Shown piece after piece: positions 62,152 to 64,000 of a DNA stretch of 64,000 bases. The DNA lies in contig CAVQWR010000001.1 of the NCBI GenBank assembly GCA_963717695.1, positions 558,001-622,000 on the forward strand. The letters run 5' to 3'. Under the pieces are notes generated by a model. It searched no databases, was not told the DNA's origin, and saw only the letters and a program-made list of their open reading frames with translations. Position numbers and translations under genes: made by a program. The first letter of the stretch is position 1. Every line of letters starts with the position of its first letter. The DNA comes from CAIWHR01 sp963717695. GTDB lineage: Bacteria; Pseudomonadota; Gammaproteobacteria; Burkholderiales; Casimicrobiaceae.

Positions 62152-63321
62152 TCAGGCCTTCTTTGCAGGCGCCTTGGCGGCGAAGTAATGGTTGTAGGCC
62201 ATCCGCCGGTTCACATAGGTGTCAAGGTCCCATTTGACGGTGCGTTCGGCGAAGGCCTTCTGCGACGCGACGATTTCCTTGAACAGTGCGTTCTCGCCGG
62301 ACTTCTTGTCGGCGACCTGGTCGTAGATCTCGAGCTGCTTCTGCAGGATCGGGTCCGGCGTCTTGTAGAACTTGACGCTCTGCTTCGTCTGCAGGTCCGA
62401 GTAGTCCTGCGAGTAACGGTCGATCGCCTTCCACGACATGTCGGCCGATGCGGCGTCGACCGCATTGGCGATGATCGCGCGCATCTTCTCCGGCAGCGCG
62501 TCGTACTTGGTCTTGTTGAACATGATCTCGAACTGCTCGGCATTCTGGTGGAAACTTTGCAGCATGCAGACCTTCGATACATCCGGAAAGCCCAGCAGCC
62601 GGTCCGAGCTCGCGTTGTTGAACTCAGCCGCGTCGAGGAGGCCGCGGTCCATCGCGGGGACGATTTCGCCGCCCGGCAGCGCGTTGACGGCGGCGCCCAT
62701 GCCGGTGAAGACGTCGATCGAGATGCCCACGGTCCGATACTTGAGGCCCTTGAAATCGTCGACCTTTGTGATCGGCTTCTTGAACCAGCCGAGAGGCTGC
62801 GTCGGGTGCGGGCCATAGGGGAACGACACGACGTTCGCGCCGACGGCCTGGTAGAGCTTCGCCAGCAGCTCCTTGCCGCCGCCATACTTGTGCCACGACA
62901 GCAGCATGTTGCCGTCCATGCCGAAGGCCGGTCCGGAGCCCCAGAGCGCCAGCGCCGTGTTCTTGCCGTAGTGATATACGAGGACGCCGTGACCGCCGTC
63001 CAGCGTTCCTTTCGACACGGCATCGAGAAGACCGAAAGCCGGAACGACCGATCCGGCCGGCAGCACTTCGATCTTGAGGTCGCCGCCGGTCATGTCGTTG
63101 ACCTTCTTCGCGTAGTCGAGCGCGAACTCGTGGAAGATGTCCTTAGACGGCCACGTGCTCTGCCAGCGCATGCTGATCGGCCCGGTCTGCCCCTTCGCGA
63201 TCATCGGGAAGCCGAGCGTGGCGCCCGCGGCGGCTGCGCCGGTGGCCGCCCGCAGGAACTTGCGGCGTGAGCCGACGGGCGTGCTGATGACGGCTTTCGC
63301 CGCAGAATGTTTCCGCGTCAT
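62152..63321 (-). CDS. dctP: TRAP transporter substrate-binding protein DctP
   Basis: 389 residues from ATG 63321 behind GAGGAGG; a longer open frame to 63438 is not family-like. Twin-arginine signal RRKFLRAATGAAAAG. Mature DctP motifs: ISMRWQSTWPSKDIFHEFAL, KIEVLPAGSVVPAFGLLDAV, LKYRTVGISIDVFTGMGAAV, NALPGGEIVPAMDRGLLDAA and AEFNNASSD. The Arg in GLKYRT normally holds the substrate carboxylate. The group resembles binding proteins for 2-oxo acids or lactate. This fits the divergent lactate permease, but the ligand is not proven. Confidence 0.92.
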   Translation of the reverse strand: MTRKHSAAKAVISTPVGSRRKFLRAATGAAAAGATLGFPMIAKGQTGPISMRWQSTWPSKDIFHEFALDYAKKVNDMTGGDLKIEVLPAGSVVPAFGLLDAVSKGTLDGGHGVLVYHYGKNTALALWGSGPAFGMDGNMLLSWHKYGGGKELLAKLYQAVGANVVSFPYGPHPTQPLGWFKKPITKVDDFKGLKYRTVGISIDVFTGMGAAVNALPGGEIVPAMDRGLLDAAEFNNASSDRLLGFPDVSKVCMLQSFHQNAEQFEIMFNKTKYDALPEKMRAIIANAVDAASADMSWKAIDRYSQDYSDLQTKQSVKFYKTPDPILQKQLEIYDQVADKKSGENALFKEIVASQKAFAERTVKWDLDTYVNRRMAYNHYFAAKAPAKKA

Positions 63322-63441
63322 GATTCCTCCTCGTGAGATGGCGTCGTTGCGCCCTGCCGGGGGTGACGGCAGATTTCGGTCCCCTTTTTGCTGCCATGCC
63401 GGGACGTCGCCACGCCTCCTCGCGCCCCTTCTCCGCAATAG

Positions 63442-63469
63442 TCTATACCGATCGTAAGGAGTTTGTCAG
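63442..63469 (-). promoter_or_regulatory. Candidate sigma70 promoter of dctPQM
   Basis: On the minus strand CTGACA (63464-63469) and TATAGA (63442-63447) are separated by 16 bases; dctP starts about 115 bases downstream of the expected transcription start. The rest of the 358-base gap 63322-63679 to the lactate permease shows only GC-rich sequence and a TATACT near 63574 that might serve the opposite gene. Confidence 0.5.
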
Positions 63470-63679
63470 CCACTTGCAAGGCTGTCGCAAGCTTCGGCAC
63501 CCTTGATCGCTTGACGGGCCCGCGCGTGCATTTCCCGCGTGGCTTCATGCGCAATTCGACGTCGGCGAGATTTATACTCGTGCGGCAAATCGCATTTGCG
63601 AGACCAAAAGAACGGAGCGGGTCCGGCGCCTGGCGCGGCCACCCGAATCCGGCGCCGTAACGCCAAGCTTGGGGGAGCC

Positions 63680-64000
63680 ATGTACCAGCAGAATTACGAT
63701 CCGATGGGCAACGTCGTCCTCTCGACGATCATCGCCGCCATTCCCATCCTGACCCTGCTCTACTTCATCGCGCTGCACCGGCACCGCGACACGAACGGCA
63801 ACGTGCATCTCGGCATCTCGGCGCCGTACGCCGCCTTTTTCGGCGTGATCGCGGCATTCCTGGTGTCGTGCGTCGCCTTTCGGATGCCGTTCCCCTCGGC
63901 ACTCTCCGCATTCGCGCTGGGAACGCTGTCGGGCTTCCTCGGGATCATCTGGATCGTGCTGGCGGCGATGTTCCTCTACACGATGACGGTCGTTACCGGA
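63680..64000 (+). CDS. L-lactate permease family protein, N-terminal part (runs off the window)
   Basis: 107 residues from ATG 63680, behind GGGGGAG, and still open at the window end. MYQQNYDPMGNVVLSTIIAA matches the usual start of LctP/LldP lactate permeases. The first helices are IIAAIPILTLLYFIAL, YAAFFGVIAAFLVSCVAF and LSGFLGIIWIVLAAMFLYTM. It would import lactate or glycolate. It is divergent from the TRAP operon, so the two may share regulation. Confidence 0.82.
   Translation, partial: MYQQNYDPMGNVVLSTIIAAIPILTLLYFIALHRHRDTNGNVHLGISAPYAAFFGVIAAFLVSCVAFRMPFPSALSAFALGTLSGFLGIIWIVLAAMFLYTMTVVTG

Overview
The window looks like one contig of a high-GC Gram-negative, most probably a betaproteobacterium close to Burkholderiales. 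The basis is gene order (yceD-rpmF-plsX-fabHDG-acpP-fabF; lysC beside tRNA-Ser), the many ABC and TRAP solute-uptake operons, 4,5-cleavage protocatechuate genes and a PEP-CTERM protein. No taxonomic marker was searched, so this is inference.

Layout. 1-12.8 kb: mostly plus-strand genes for envelope and stress functions: hemolysin-III protein, a NodT/MacA/MacB-type tripartite efflux system, an MgtA-type P-ATPase, a phosphoketolase remnant, an RNB exoribonuclease, a LOG-family enzyme and YihY. 12.9-18 kb: class III alcohol dehydrogenase, a multi-pass membrane protein and pyruvate phosphate dikinase. 18.1-24.9 kb: an accessory stretch between two damaged IS3 elements and tRNA-Arg(ACG), with DUF72, small unknown proteins, a PEP-CTERM protein, a possible HEPN protein and a Mor-like fragment. 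25.2-27.9 kb: a MetE-C-like/DUF1932 gene pair and a hemerythrin protein.

27.9-41.7 kb: a catabolic block on the minus strand. It carries ligK, ligI, ligA, ligB, ligC, a second ligA/ligB pair, ligJ, an alpha/beta hydrolase and a livKHMGF-type importer. Upstream lies an orphan binding protein divergent from a LysR regulator. Protocatechuate would be opened by LigAB, oxidised by LigC to 2-pyrone-4,6-dicarboxylate, hydrolysed by LigI, hydrated by LigJ and split by LigK to pyruvate and oxaloacetate. The importer plausibly brings in the aromatic substrate.

41.7-53.6 kb: housekeeping genes: lysC, tRNA-Ser(GCT), the fatty-acid synthesis operon behind a near-consensus promoter, maf, an RsmI-like methyltransferase and a CBS protein. 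53.7-58.5 kb: a second, largely intact liv operon, followed by a decayed copy of the methyltransferase/CBS segment. 59.2-63.3 kb: a dctPQM TRAP transporter. 63.7 kb to the end: the start of a lactate permease.

Caution on sequence quality. Single-base frameshifts interrupt many genes, including lysC and fabF, which should be indispensable, and they cluster at 27.8-31.2 kb. Codon sense is kept on both sides of each break, so most are probably sequencing or assembly indels rather than real gene decay.
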